NCBI GenBank assembly: GCA_002408185.1
Contig: DHQV01000082.1
Span: 51,873-58,665 of the forward strand
From: Deltaproteobacteria bacterium UBA5329
GTDB lineage: Bacteria; Desulfobacterota; Syntrophorhabdia; Syntrophorhabdales; Syntrophorhabdaceae
Direction of reading: 5' to 3'
DNA: 6,793 nt
The notes under the pieces are model-generated. The model saw only the letters and a program-made list of their open reading frames with translations. It was not told the DNA's origin and did not search any database. Position numbers and translations under genes: made by a program. This document shows positions 1 through 5,561 of this stretch, piece by piece; the first letter of the stretch is position 1; every line of letters begins with the position of its first letter.

Positions 1-32
1 TCAGTGAAAAGGAACGCTACGGTGGGAAATGA
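1..32 (+). CDS. 3' end of an unidentified upstream gene (partial)
   Basis: Reading from base 3, an open frame gives the residues SEKERYGGK followed by a TGA at 30-32. This TGA overlaps the ATG of the next gene at 29 (ATGA junction), the usual sign of translational coupling in an operon. Nine residues are too few to assign a family, and I cannot exclude that this is non-coding leader sequence. If real, it is the gene immediately before the DUF2905 gene and probably shares its transcript. Confidence 0.3.
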   Translation, partial: SEKERYGGK

Positions 33-244
33 TGACTTCCATGGGAAAGATGCTGATCGTTGTCGGGATCATTTTGATCGTCCTCGGGCTGGCATATACG
101 TACGGACCCAAGATCCCCTGGCTCGGAAAGCTCCCTGGGGATATTTCGATAAAGAAGGATAATTTCGCTTTCTATTTTCCTATAGCGACGAGTATCATTA
201 TCAGCATCATATTGTCGATCATTTTTTCGATATTCAGAAAATGA
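29..244 (+). CDS. DUF2905 family small membrane protein
   Basis: This 71-aa protein matches the pattern I know for the DUF2905 family. It has a hydrophobic helix at about residues 8-23, a conserved linker containing GKLPGDI (33-39) and a charged stretch, the FYFP motif (48-51), and a second hydrophobic helix at about 50-68 ending in basic residues. Two helices joined by a short polar loop imply an inner-membrane protein. No biochemical function is established for the family. In-frame ATGs lie at 29, 32 and 41. The only SD-like bases (GGTGGG, 21-26) best suit the ATG at 32, while family members usually begin MGK, which would be the ATG at 41, so the start is uncertain by four residues. Its TGA (242-244) overlaps an ATG at 241, and queC follows directly, so it probably belongs to the que operon. 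Confidence 0.85.
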   Translation: MMTSMGKMLIVVGIILIVLGLAYTYGPKIPWLGKLPGDISIKKDNFAFYFPIATSIIISIILSIIFSIFRK

Positions 245-252
245 AGGGCCGG

Positions 253-945
253 ATGGATACAGCGTCAAAAAAAGCCGTTGTTCTCTTAAGCGGCGGCCTC
301 GATTCCTCGACAACGCTCGCCATCGCCAAAAGCGAAGGGTACGAACTGCATGCTTTAAGTTTCCGTTACGGCCAGAGGCATAGAGGGGAAGTCGATGCGG
401 CGGTCCGAATTGCCCAATCGATAGGCGTAAAAAGGCATGTTGTGCTCGATATCGACCTTCGCAGCTTTGGTTCCTCAGCGCTTACCGATGATATCGAGGT
501 CCCGAAAAAAGGGGACCCATCCGGGATGCTACATGGCATCCCCGTTACATACGTGCCTGCGAGGAACACGATATTTCTGTCGTTTGCCCTCGCCTTTGCA
601 GAGTCCGTTCACGCGCGGGACATATTTATAGGGGTGAATGCCATAGATTACAGCGGTTACCCCGACTGCAGGCCGGAATTTATCGCTGCCTTTGAACGGC
701 TCGCCAATCTCGCGACAAAAGCAGGGATAGAGGGGGAATTTTTTGCGGTCCGCGCACCCCTTATTTCCATGACCAAATCCCAGATCATACAGAAAGGGCT
801 GTCTCTCGGGGTCGATTATTCCCTTACGACAACGTGCTATGACCCGTCGGCCGAAGGTAAGGCCTGCGGGTTCTGCGAGGCGTGCCTTCTTCGCCTTCGG
901 GGATTCGAAGGGGTAGGCCTAAAGGACCCCATCGATTACGAATAA
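253..945 (+). CDS. queC: 7-cyano-7-deazaguanine synthase QueC
   Basis: QueC converts 7-carboxy-7-deazaguanine to preQ0 (7-cyano-7-deazaguanine) using ATP and ammonia, in the cytoplasmic queuosine pathway. Counted from the ATG at 253 (230 aa, normal for the family), the PP-loop ATPase signature SGGLDS is at 13-18, VPARNT at 101-106, and the family block GVNAIDYSGYPDC begins at 127. The C-terminal zinc site is formed by Cys195, Cys205, Cys208 and Cys211 within CGFCEAC, followed by LLRLRGF. I chose the ATG at 253 because AAGGG (244-248) sits four bases upstream. An in-frame ATG at 241 overlaps the preceding TGA (ATGA) but has no SD-like bases before it and adds four residues. queE follows after a 13-base gap, so the two consecutive pathway enzymes are almost certainly co-transcribed. 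Confidence 0.96.
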   Translation: MDTASKKAVVLLSGGLDSSTTLAIAKSEGYELHALSFRYGQRHRGEVDAAVRIAQSIGVKRHVVLDIDLRSFGSSALTDDIEVPKKGDPSGMLHGIPVTYVPARNTIFLSFALAFAESVHARDIFIGVNAIDYSGYPDCRPEFIAAFERLANLATKAGIEGEFFAVRAPLISMTKSQIIQKGLSLGVDYSLTTTCYDPSAEGKACGFCEACLLRLRGFEGVGLKDPIDYE

Positions 946-958
946 GGATATTTCGTAG

Positions 959-1567
959 ATGGCATATCGCATAAAAGAGATATTTTACTCGCTCCAGGGT
1001 GAAGGGGTCAATTCTGGGAGGCCAGCCGTGTTTATAAGGTTCTCCGGCTGCAACCTCTCATGTCCCTTTTGCGATACCGATTTCTCAGGGATAGACGGTC
1101 CGGGCGGCGGCGAGTACAAAAGCGCCTCCGACATTGTCTTTTCCATGAGGTCCTGCATCTCTCCCATAGATAGTGACGAGATGGTCCGTTTTGTCGTCAT
1201 AACAGGCGGGGAACCGGCGCTTCAGGCAGATACGGGGCTTGTTCGGGAACTTCACGCCAATGGCTGGGAGGTCGCGATTGAGACAAACGGGACATTGCCG
1301 ATACCCGATGGTCTTGACTGGATAACGGTGAGCCCCAAGGCGGGATCAGACCTTGCCATAACTAAAGGCAATGAGTTGAAAATCCTTTACCCCCAGAGGG
1401 GCATCGATCCCGCGTCCTTAGAGCAATTGGATTTTGATCACTTCATCATCCAGCCTATCGACGGAACGGGGCGGTCGGAACATTTACGGGCTGCCATTGA
1501 TTACTGCCTTGCGCATCCTCGCTGGCGCCTCGGCATTCAACTTCACAAGGTCCTCGGAATTAAATGA
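959..1567 (+). CDS. queE: 7-carboxy-7-deazaguanine synthase QueE (radical SAM)
   Basis: QueE is a radical SAM enzyme that contracts 6-carboxy-5,6,7,8-tetrahydropterin to 7-carboxy-7-deazaguanine, the substrate of QueC encoded just upstream. The protein is 202 aa. It shows the N-terminal SLQGEG motif (11-16), the cluster-binding cysteines in CNLSCPFC (Cys31, Cys35, Cys38; CX3CX2C), the SAM-binding GGEP (83-86), ETNGT (108-112), VSPK (124-127), and the typical C-terminal end with LGIQLHKVLGI. The ATG at 959 has a TAAGGA SD-like element at 943-948 that overlaps the queC stop codon. No queD, which would supply the substrate, is visible here. The reading frame is intact with no odd residues. Confidence 0.96.
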   Translation: MAYRIKEIFYSLQGEGVNSGRPAVFIRFSGCNLSCPFCDTDFSGIDGPGGGEYKSASDIVFSMRSCISPIDSDEMVRFVVITGGEPALQADTGLVRELHANGWEVAIETNGTLPIPDGLDWITVSPKAGSDLAITKGNELKILYPQRGIDPASLEQLDFDHFIIQPIDGTGRSEHLRAAIDYCLAHPRWRLGIQLHKVLGIK

Positions 1568-1578
1568 AGACAGCCAAG

Positions 1579-1624
1579 GGGTAAGGTTATTTTTCTATGA
1601 CCTGTTACCAATTACCTCTTACCC
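1579..1624 (+). other. Inverted repeat after queE (weak, not a clear terminator)
   Basis: GGGTAAG (1579-1585) is the exact reverse complement of CTTACCC (1618-1624), separated by 32 bases that contain a short T run (1590-1594). The arms are only 7 bp, the loop is long and no U tract follows the second arm, so this is not a convincing intrinsic terminator. It may simply arise because the second arm is a unit of the heptamer repeat. Confidence 0.3.
1597..1624 (+). repeat. Four tandem heptamers with a TTACC core
   Basis: Four adjacent 7-base units read ATGACCT, GTTACCA, ATTACCT and CTTACCC. The last three share the core TTACC in exact heptad register, and the first differs from the third by one base. 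The tract lies in the 105-base spacer between queE and the tRNA gene. The last unit also pairs with GGGTAAG at 1579-1585 (listed separately). It is non-coding, and its function is unknown. Confidence 0.55.
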
Positions 1625-1633
1625 GTTTTATTA

Positions 1634-1663
1634 TTGACATTTCGTGCTGTTATAGCTTATATC
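1634..1663 (+). promoter_or_regulatory. Sigma-70-type promoter for tRNA-Met
   Basis: A perfect -35 element TTGACA (1634-1639) is followed by a -10-like TATATC (1658-1663) with an 18-base spacer. TTATAT at 1657-1662 would give 17 bases. Initiation would fall around 1669-1671, only a few bases before the mature tRNA 5' end at 1673, so the precursor would have a very short leader. The placement fits a dedicated tRNA promoter that could also serve the two protein genes downstream. Confidence 0.65.
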
Positions 1664-1672
1664 AGATTGCAA

Positions 1673-1746
1673 GGCGGTGTAGCTCAGGTGGTCAGAGCAT
1701 GCGGCTCATATCCGCAGTGTCCGGAGTTCAAATCTCTGCACCGCCA
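1673..1746 (+). tRNA. tRNA with CAU anticodon, probably elongator tRNA-Met
   Basis: A complete cloverleaf is visible. The acceptor stem GGCGGTG (1673-1679) pairs with CACCGCC (1739-1745). The D stem is GCTC (1682-1685) with GAGC (1695-1698). The anticodon stem TGCGG/CCGCA encloses the loop CTCATAT (1705-1711) with anticodon CAT at 1707-1709. The T stem CGGAG/CTCTG contains one G-U pair and encloses TTCAAAT. The discriminator is A1746. CCA is not encoded; six T's (1747-1752) follow directly, so CCA must be added enzymatically. A CAT anticodon can mean elongator Met, initiator fMet or lysidine-modified Ile. The paired first acceptor base pair argues against initiator, and the overall sequence resembles deltaproteobacterial elongator tRNA-Met as I recall it, but tRNA-Ile2 is not formally excluded. 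Confidence 0.93.
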
Positions 1747-1777
1747 TTTTTTCTATCAGTTCGGGGGAAAACATCCT

Positions 1778-2356
1778 ATGAAATATACTGCGGGAACCTT
1801 CGGCAGAACATCGTGTGTCTTATTATGCATCGTCGGGATCCTTCTGTCCCTCGTTTTCGGCCTCACAGCAAACGCCGCGCCGAAAAAGGAGGCAAGACCG
1901 GTCGTTAAGAAAGAGACCGGTGTTATCAACGATTCAAACCTGCAGGCAAGCCAGAAAAAGGTGGATGAACTTCTCAGGAAAAACGAGTACGACGCGTCAC
2001 TGAGGATATCATTGAAGATGCACGAATATACTAAAGAAGTTCTCACGACTGTCAAATTTATCAAGGTCCAGTACGAGAGGGCCGTCAATGATCCCGCTAT
2101 CGCAACGAAAGACAAAGAGCAGCTCTATCTCAAGCTGAAAAGCCTCAATGATCTCATCCCGCGCTATACGGCGGTGTACGAATCGAGCCTATACTATCTC
2201 GGCTATATCTACGCAAAGCGTCACGAATCGGAACGTGCACGCAAATACCTGAGCGAATACCTGCAGGCTGTCCCCTTTTCTGCAAATGCGAATTCAAAAT
2301 GGATGAAAGCTAAAACATTCCTTCTCGAGCTGTATAGCCTTGAAGGCGAATTCTAA
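1778..2356 (+). CDS. Exported helical/TPR-like hypothetical protein
   Basis: I do not recognise a named family. The protein is 192 aa from the ATG at 1778, preceded by GGGGG (1763-1767) as a modest SD. The frame stays open upstream through the tRNA gene, but those codons lie in non-coding or tRNA sequence, so the ATG inside the tRNA-downstream spacer is preferred. Residues 1-33 form a classical signal peptide: basic start, hydrophobic core at about 12-29, then the signal peptidase I-type motif ANA at 31-33 with probable cleavage before Ala34. The mature part is lysine-rich and predicted helical. Residues of about 129-166 (YESSLYYLGYIYAKR through YLSEYLQAVP) resemble a single tetratricopeptide-type helix pair. 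It probably sits in the periplasm or is secreted. The next gene begins immediately after its stop, so the two are probably translated together. It starts 31 bases after the tRNA and may share the tRNA promoter. Confidence 0.8.
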   Translation: MKYTAGTFGRTSCVLLCIVGILLSLVFGLTANAAPKKEARPVVKKETGVINDSNLQASQKKVDELLRKNEYDASLRISLKMHEYTKEVLTTVKFIKVQYERAVNDPAIATKDKEQLYLKLKSLNDLIPRYTAVYESSLYYLGYIYAKRHESERARKYLSEYLQAVPFSANANSKWMKAKTFLLELYSLEGEF

Positions 2357-3241
2357 GTGCGTACCCGAAAAGCGCTCGTTCAATCAATAATCGATGATCT
2401 CGGCATCTCGCACAATATAAATAATATCGTCATAGAAGGAACAGATTCTCCCTGGCTGGAAAAGGCGCTCATCAAGCGCAAAAAGGGGTCGCTCGATGCA
2501 AAGACTTTCATCTGGACAGACGATGTATTTCTGTACGGTCGCATCTACCGTATCTTCCTCTATATTGCCGATGTCCTCGACGCCGCTTTTCTCTACGATC
2601 CACGCATGACCCCCGACGAGGATAAAGAACCTTTCATCAGGGACCGCTATAATCAGATCTGGAGCCTTTACGTCGACAGCAGAATGGAGCGCCTTGGCAT
2701 TGAAAGCTTTTTCGACAGAAGATTGAGGAAAAATCTCTTCATCGACCTCGAATCGGCGCTTGGCTGGAGGGATGCCGGGGACATATTCGATGCTCTGTGG
2801 TCCCGATCGTCCTTTACCTATCCTGAGATAGTCGATCTTAGCTACCATCTCGAGGACCGGCTCCTTGACCCGTTCAGGCCGCAGTTAACCTACCTGGAGC
2901 AGGACATCGCTGAATGCCTGCACCGTCCGACGGTAAGCAAACACCTTGACCGGTTGAATTCTCCGAGGTTATGGGAAATATTGAATGACCTTTTAAGCTT
3001 TTCGGCATATTCATGCAAGGATGGAATCATAATCCCTTGTCATTACGGGATCGTTTTCCTTTATCAGAACAAGGTTTTCTTTGAGCTGATACCTTCCGGA
3101 GGAAAAACGGTCATCATGACAATGCTCGATCCCCGATCGGAAAGATACGATACCCTCGAGATAACTGAATGGTCGAGCACCGCGGATATTCAAAAGAACA
3201 TCAAAGACCGTTATGTAGTATTATCCATGCAGGCCCAATAG
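2357..3241 (+). CDS. Hypothetical protein, 294 aa, unrecognised family
   Basis: I cannot assign a family. The GTG start at 2357 directly follows the TAA (2354-2356) of the exported TPR-like gene, giving a TAAGTG junction that suggests translational coupling. GAAGG at 2341-2345 may serve as SD, although it lies about 11 bases upstream. The protein has no signal peptide or membrane helix and looks cytoplasmic. It is rich in Asp, Arg and aromatic residues. A charged aromatic segment lies at about 78-125 (containing LYDPRMTPDE at 79-88, WSLYVDSRMERLG at 102-114 and a basic FDRRLRKN). A more beta-rich part follows at about 215-290 (IIIPCHYGIVFLY, then FFELIPSGG). The only two Cys residues in that part (220, 228) do not form an obvious metal site. 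Its TAG abuts the stop of the convergent thymidylate synthase gene. Codon use looks like that of its neighbours. Confidence 0.85.
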   Translation: MRTRKALVQSIIDDLGISHNINNIVIEGTDSPWLEKALIKRKKGSLDAKTFIWTDDVFLYGRIYRIFLYIADVLDAAFLYDPRMTPDEDKEPFIRDRYNQIWSLYVDSRMERLGIESFFDRRLRKNLFIDLESALGWRDAGDIFDALWSRSSFTYPEIVDLSYHLEDRLLDPFRPQLTYLEQDIAECLHRPTVSKHLDRLNSPRLWEILNDLLSFSAYSCKDGIIIPCHYGIVFLYQNKVFFELIPSGGKTVIMTMLDPRSERYDTLEITEWSSTADIQKNIKDRYVVLSMQAQ

Positions 3242-3250
3242 TTAAGGGCC
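3232..3250. other. Short inverted repeat across the convergent stop codons
   Basis: GGCCC (3232-3236) and GGGCC (3246-3250) are reverse complements flanking a 9-base loop that contains both stop codons: TAG at 3239-3241 on the + strand and TAA (TTA, 3242-3244) on the - strand. It could form a hairpin in either transcript. The stem is short and no U tract follows on either strand, so I do not call it an intrinsic terminator. Confidence 0.3.
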
Positions 3251-3964
3251 GGCCGCCGGCGCGTCCCTGCGCAGCCTCTGGAGGGCAAAACCGAACGTAT
3301 ATTCATACAGGTGCAGGCCTTTGCTCACCGCGGTTATGGTGCCGTCTTCAATACCTATCTCCTGGCACATGTATTCCTTCAGAAGCTGGATAGCCGCAAG
3401 GTTCGAAGGAAATCCGGCCCAGAGGTCCCAGCTACGAAAATACAGAACGAAATGCAGCTTGCCGTCCGTGACGCGGGTATCGATGAGCCTCAAGCAAGGG
3501 GGATCTTCTATCGTTATGTCAGACGGCATGCCGATCTCCATAATTGCCTGATTTGTGCCGAAATTGCCTTTCCTGTAGATGTCGATGACCTCTTCAACGG
3601 GATTGACGCCGCAGGTATATTCCAGTCCGTCGATGATCACTTTTGGGTTCGTGAGCCTCTCCCCGTACGTATACAGTTCGTTCGGGGCCTTCTTATCCGT
3701 CATGAGATACTGCAGGTATTCTTCGACATAATCCATCGATGTCGGCGCGGGAACCCCGAGCTCGGGCGGGATGTCTGGGATCAGAGGTATCGTCCCCGGA
3801 TACTTGATATGGACCATTACAAGATCGAACTCACGGCGTTTGTTTCCCTCGAACGAACCACGGTCGATGATATATTCATGCACACCATCGTTTTCAAATA
3901 TCCTGTAGATGCACTGGAACCATGCATCCGGTAGGTCGCGTGCCTCGATAAAGACTGGCCTCAT
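3242..3964 (-). CDS. thyA: Archaeal-type thymidylate synthase (ThyA superfamily)
   Basis: This enzyme family methylates dUMP to dTMP with methylenetetrahydrofolate in the cytoplasm. The 240-aa protein carries the C-terminal thymidylate synthase core in the form I know from methanogen-type members. PPCLRLID contains the probable nucleophile Cys157. RSWDLWAGFPSN (177-188) supplies the phosphate-binding Arg and the Asn188 that aligns with the dUMP-recognising Asn of ThyA. SKGLHLYEY follows, with His218 and Tyr220. Classical ThyA has His after the catalytic Cys; here it is Leu. Keeping Asn rather than Asp at 188 favours dUMP over dCMP, so a dCMP hydroxymethylase is less likely. I chose the ATG at 3964 because a perfect AGGAGG lies four bases upstream; a GTG at 3982 would place that SD inside the gene. 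No folate gene is nearby. It runs divergently from the MBL-fold hydrolase gene and converges on the 294-aa gene. Confidence 0.8.
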   Translation of the reverse strand: MRPVFIEARDLPDAWFQCIYRIFENDGVHEYIIDRGSFEGNKRREFDLVMVHIKYPGTIPLIPDIPPELGVPAPTSMDYVEEYLQYLMTDKKAPNELYTYGERLTNPKVIIDGLEYTCGVNPVEEVIDIYRKGNFGTNQAIMEIGMPSDITIEDPPCLRLIDTRVTDGKLHFVLYFRSWDLWAGFPSNLAAIQLLKEYMCQEIGIEDGTITAVSKGLHLYEYTFGFALQRLRRDAPAAGP

Positions 3965-3968
3965 TTTT

Positions 3969-3974
3969 CCTCCT
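3969..3974 (-). promoter_or_regulatory. Strong SD fixing the thymidylate synthase start
   Basis: CCTCCT on the + strand reads AGGAGG on the - strand, four bases before the ATG at 3964-3962. It decides for this start over the in-frame GTG at 3982. Confidence 0.85.
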
Positions 3975-4016
3975 ATTTGCACCTGGCTGGCTTAAAGCTC
4001 AATCTTACCAAAAAAT

Positions 4017-4045
4017 TTGAAAAACGACACCAAAAAGTATTAAAT
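4017..4045 (+). promoter_or_regulatory. Candidate sigma-70 promoter for the hydrolase-lipoprotein pair
   Basis: TTGAAA (4017-4022) and TTAAAT (4040-4045) are separated by 17 bases, which fits a sigma-70-type promoter about 30 bases before the SD of the hydrolase gene. The surrounding 3965-4072 region is strikingly A/T rich with A-tracts. The -10 lies within a perfect 10-bp palindrome TTAAATTTAA (4040-4049). I found no equally good promoter on the - strand for the divergent thymidylate synthase gene. Confidence 0.45.
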
Positions 4046-4060
4046 TTAAACTTCAGTGTT

Positions 4061-4068
4061 AAGGAGGG
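4061..4068 (+). promoter_or_regulatory. Strong SD fixing the hydrolase start
   Basis: AAGGAGGG ends four bases before the ATG at 4073. The frame is open further upstream, back to 3977, but this SD and the start of similarity at MFVKQMEVG make 4073 the likely initiation codon. Confidence 0.85.
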
Positions 4069-4072
4069 TCTT

Positions 4073-4717
4073 ATGTTCGTAAAACAAATGGAAGTGGGAA
4101 GCTTTGCTATCTTTTCATATATCGTCGCCTGCAAGGAAACGAATGAAGCCCTGGTCATCGACCCGGCCGCAGAGTGTAAAAGGATTTACGAGGAAGCGGG
4201 GTCACGGGGTTATACCATCAAATATATCGTTAACACGCATTGCCATATCGATCATATCATGGGCAACAGGAAAATGAAGGAACTGACCGGCGCGCAGATC
4301 ATCATCCATGAGGTCGAAGCTAGGGCCCTGGTCGGTCAATCGGCCCACTCCTTTCAGATGTTCGGGGGGGAACCTTCGCCGCCCGCTGACAGAACCGTCC
4401 GTGACGGCGATATCATTGCCATCGGGAATACGTCATTACAGGTTATCCACACACCGGGCCATTCACCGGGAAGCATTTCCCTGTATCACATGGGAATGGT
4501 CTTTACCGGCGATACTCTCTTCGTCGGAAGCGTCGGCAGGACAGACCTCGACGGGGGATCGTGGGAAACCCTTCTTGCATCCGTGCAGAAAAAGCTCTTC
4601 GTTCTTCCCGATGATACGGTAGTTGCCCCCGGGCACAATTATGGAGATTCAACGCGCAGCACTATTGGCAGGGAGAAGATCTACAACCCGTTTGTCGGGA
4701 AGAGAGGCGGTTATTAA
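4073..4717 (+). CDS. Metallo-beta-lactamase-fold hydrolase, glyoxalase II-like
   Basis: This 214-aa protein has the full metal-binding set of the metallo-beta-lactamase superfamily: THCHIDH (55-61; His56, His58, Asp60, His61), TPGHSPG with His130, TGDTLF with Asp147, and APGHNYG with His188. Both metal sites are therefore complete. Its size and the compact single-domain layout match the YcbL/glyoxalase II-like group, which hydrolyses thioesters such as S-lactoylglutathione or other acyl-thiols; the natural substrate here cannot be read from sequence. The segment at about 145-165 (TGDTLFVGSVGRTDLDGG) is typical of this group and of persulfide dioxygenase relatives, which remain an alternative. 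No signal peptide is present, so it is cytoplasmic. Its stop codon overlaps the apparent ATT start of the lipoprotein gene, so the two are probably made from one transcript. Confidence 0.92.
   Translation: MFVKQMEVGSFAIFSYIVACKETNEALVIDPAAECKRIYEEAGSRGYTIKYIVNTHCHIDHIMGNRKMKELTGAQIIIHEVEARALVGQSAHSFQMFGGEPSPPADRTVRDGDIIAIGNTSLQVIHTPGHSPGSISLYHMGMVFTGDTLFVGSVGRTDLDGGSWETLLASVQKKLFVLPDDTVVAPGHNYGDSTRSTIGREKIYNPFVGKRGGY
4703..4707 (+). promoter_or_regulatory. SD supporting an ATT start for the patatin-like lipoprotein
   Basis: AGAGG ends five bases before ATT at 4713, an ideal distance. No ATG or GTG lies at a suitable place in this frame near the signal peptide. Confidence 0.5.
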
Positions 4718-5561
4718 AAGATTTGCCATTTATTTCGTTGTTCTTCTTCTGGTGTGCTCGTGCGGGACCGCGCCTCAACTCCGAAAGGCCGAACCGAAGG
4801 TGGCTCTCGTCCTCGGCGGGGGTTCTGCAAAAGGCTTTGCCCATGTGGGCGTTCTTCGAGCGCTCGAGAAAGAAAAGATCCCCATCCACATGATCGTCGG
4901 AACGAGCGTCGGCAGCCTGATCGGCGGGCTCTACGCTGCAAATCCCGACAGTTTCCAGCTTGAATGGGCCGCTTTCAAGATCAATCGGGGCGATATACTT
5001 GATTTTTCGGTTGCATCATCGAAAATGGGGCCCGTGCAGGGCGCCAAGCTCGAATCCTTTGTCGAGTACAATGCAAAGGTCAAAACGGTTGAAACAACAA
5101 AGATACCCTTTTATCCCGTAGCAACCGACCTCAACACGGGCGAGACGGTCACGCTGGAAAAGGGCTCCCTCGCAAAGGCGATCCACGCCTCATCGGCGAT
5201 CCCGGGCATTTTTGTCCCCGTTAGATTTGGAAACAGGACCCTAGTCGACGGGGGGGTAACAAACAATATCGCATGTGAGATCGCCCGGTCGAAAGGGGCC
5301 AATGTCATTATCGCCGTCAATCTTCAGAAAGACGTTCGTGACACGGACATAAATTCAGTCATCGATGTCATCGCGCAATCTATATCTATTATGATGCATG
5401 TCAACTCAAAGATGAAATTAGCCTATGCCGATGTCATACTCGAACCCGACACAAAGGGCATTTCCATGTTCGATTTTACGCAGAAAAAGGTTTTGATGGA
5501 AGAAGGCGTGCGGTCGGCCGAAAAGGTCATGCCGCAGATCAAGGCCCTGGTCGGGAAATGA
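4713..5561 (+). CDS. Patatin/RssA-like phospholipase, predicted lipoprotein
   Basis: This is a patatin-like serine acyl hydrolase related to the bacterial RssA/NTE group, expected to cleave acyl esters of lipids. From an ATT start at 4713 the protein has 282 aa. It begins MKRFAIYF, has a hydrophobic core to about residue 14 and then CSC, a likely lipobox with Cys17 (or Cys15) lipidated, so it should be anchored in the cell envelope. The catalytic parts are intact: the oxyanion loop GGGSAKG (35-41), the nucleophile Ser65 in GTSVG, and the dyad Asp179 in VDGG. VATDLNTGE and ASSAIPGIF are further family motifs. The start is unusual. Alternatives are TTG at 4692, ATG at 4641 or TTG at 4623; these overlap the previous gene more, lack good SDs and lengthen the signal peptide's N region. 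It is coupled to the hydrolase gene upstream. Confidence 0.88.
   Translation: MKRFAIYFVVLLLVCSCGTAPQLRKAEPKVALVLGGGSAKGFAHVGVLRALEKEKIPIHMIVGTSVGSLIGGLYAANPDSFQLEWAAFKINRGDILDFSVASSKMGPVQGAKLESFVEYNAKVKTVETTKIPFYPVATDLNTGETVTLEKGSLAKAIHASSAIPGIFVPVRFGNRTLVDGGVTNNIACEIARSKGANVIIAVNLQKDVRDTDINSVIDVIAQSISIMMHVNSKMKLAYADVILEPDTKGISMFDFTQKKVLMEEGVRSAEKVMPQIKALVGK

Noticed and set aside
1634..1777. Extension of the exported-protein frame upstream through the tRNA gene
   Set aside because: The extension would start in the promoter and translate the tRNA. The signal peptide begins properly at the ATG at 1778.
3311..3934. Open frame of 207 codons on the + strand opposite the thymidylate synthase gene
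   Set aside because: The - strand frame has clear thymidylate synthase motifs and a perfect SD. The opposite frame shows no recognisable domain or SD and is a shadow.
4002..4030. - strand promoter for the thymidylate synthase gene using TAAGAT (4007-4002)
   Set aside because: The matching -35 region reads TGTCGT with a 16-base spacer, which is too weak to support a call in such AT-rich sequence.
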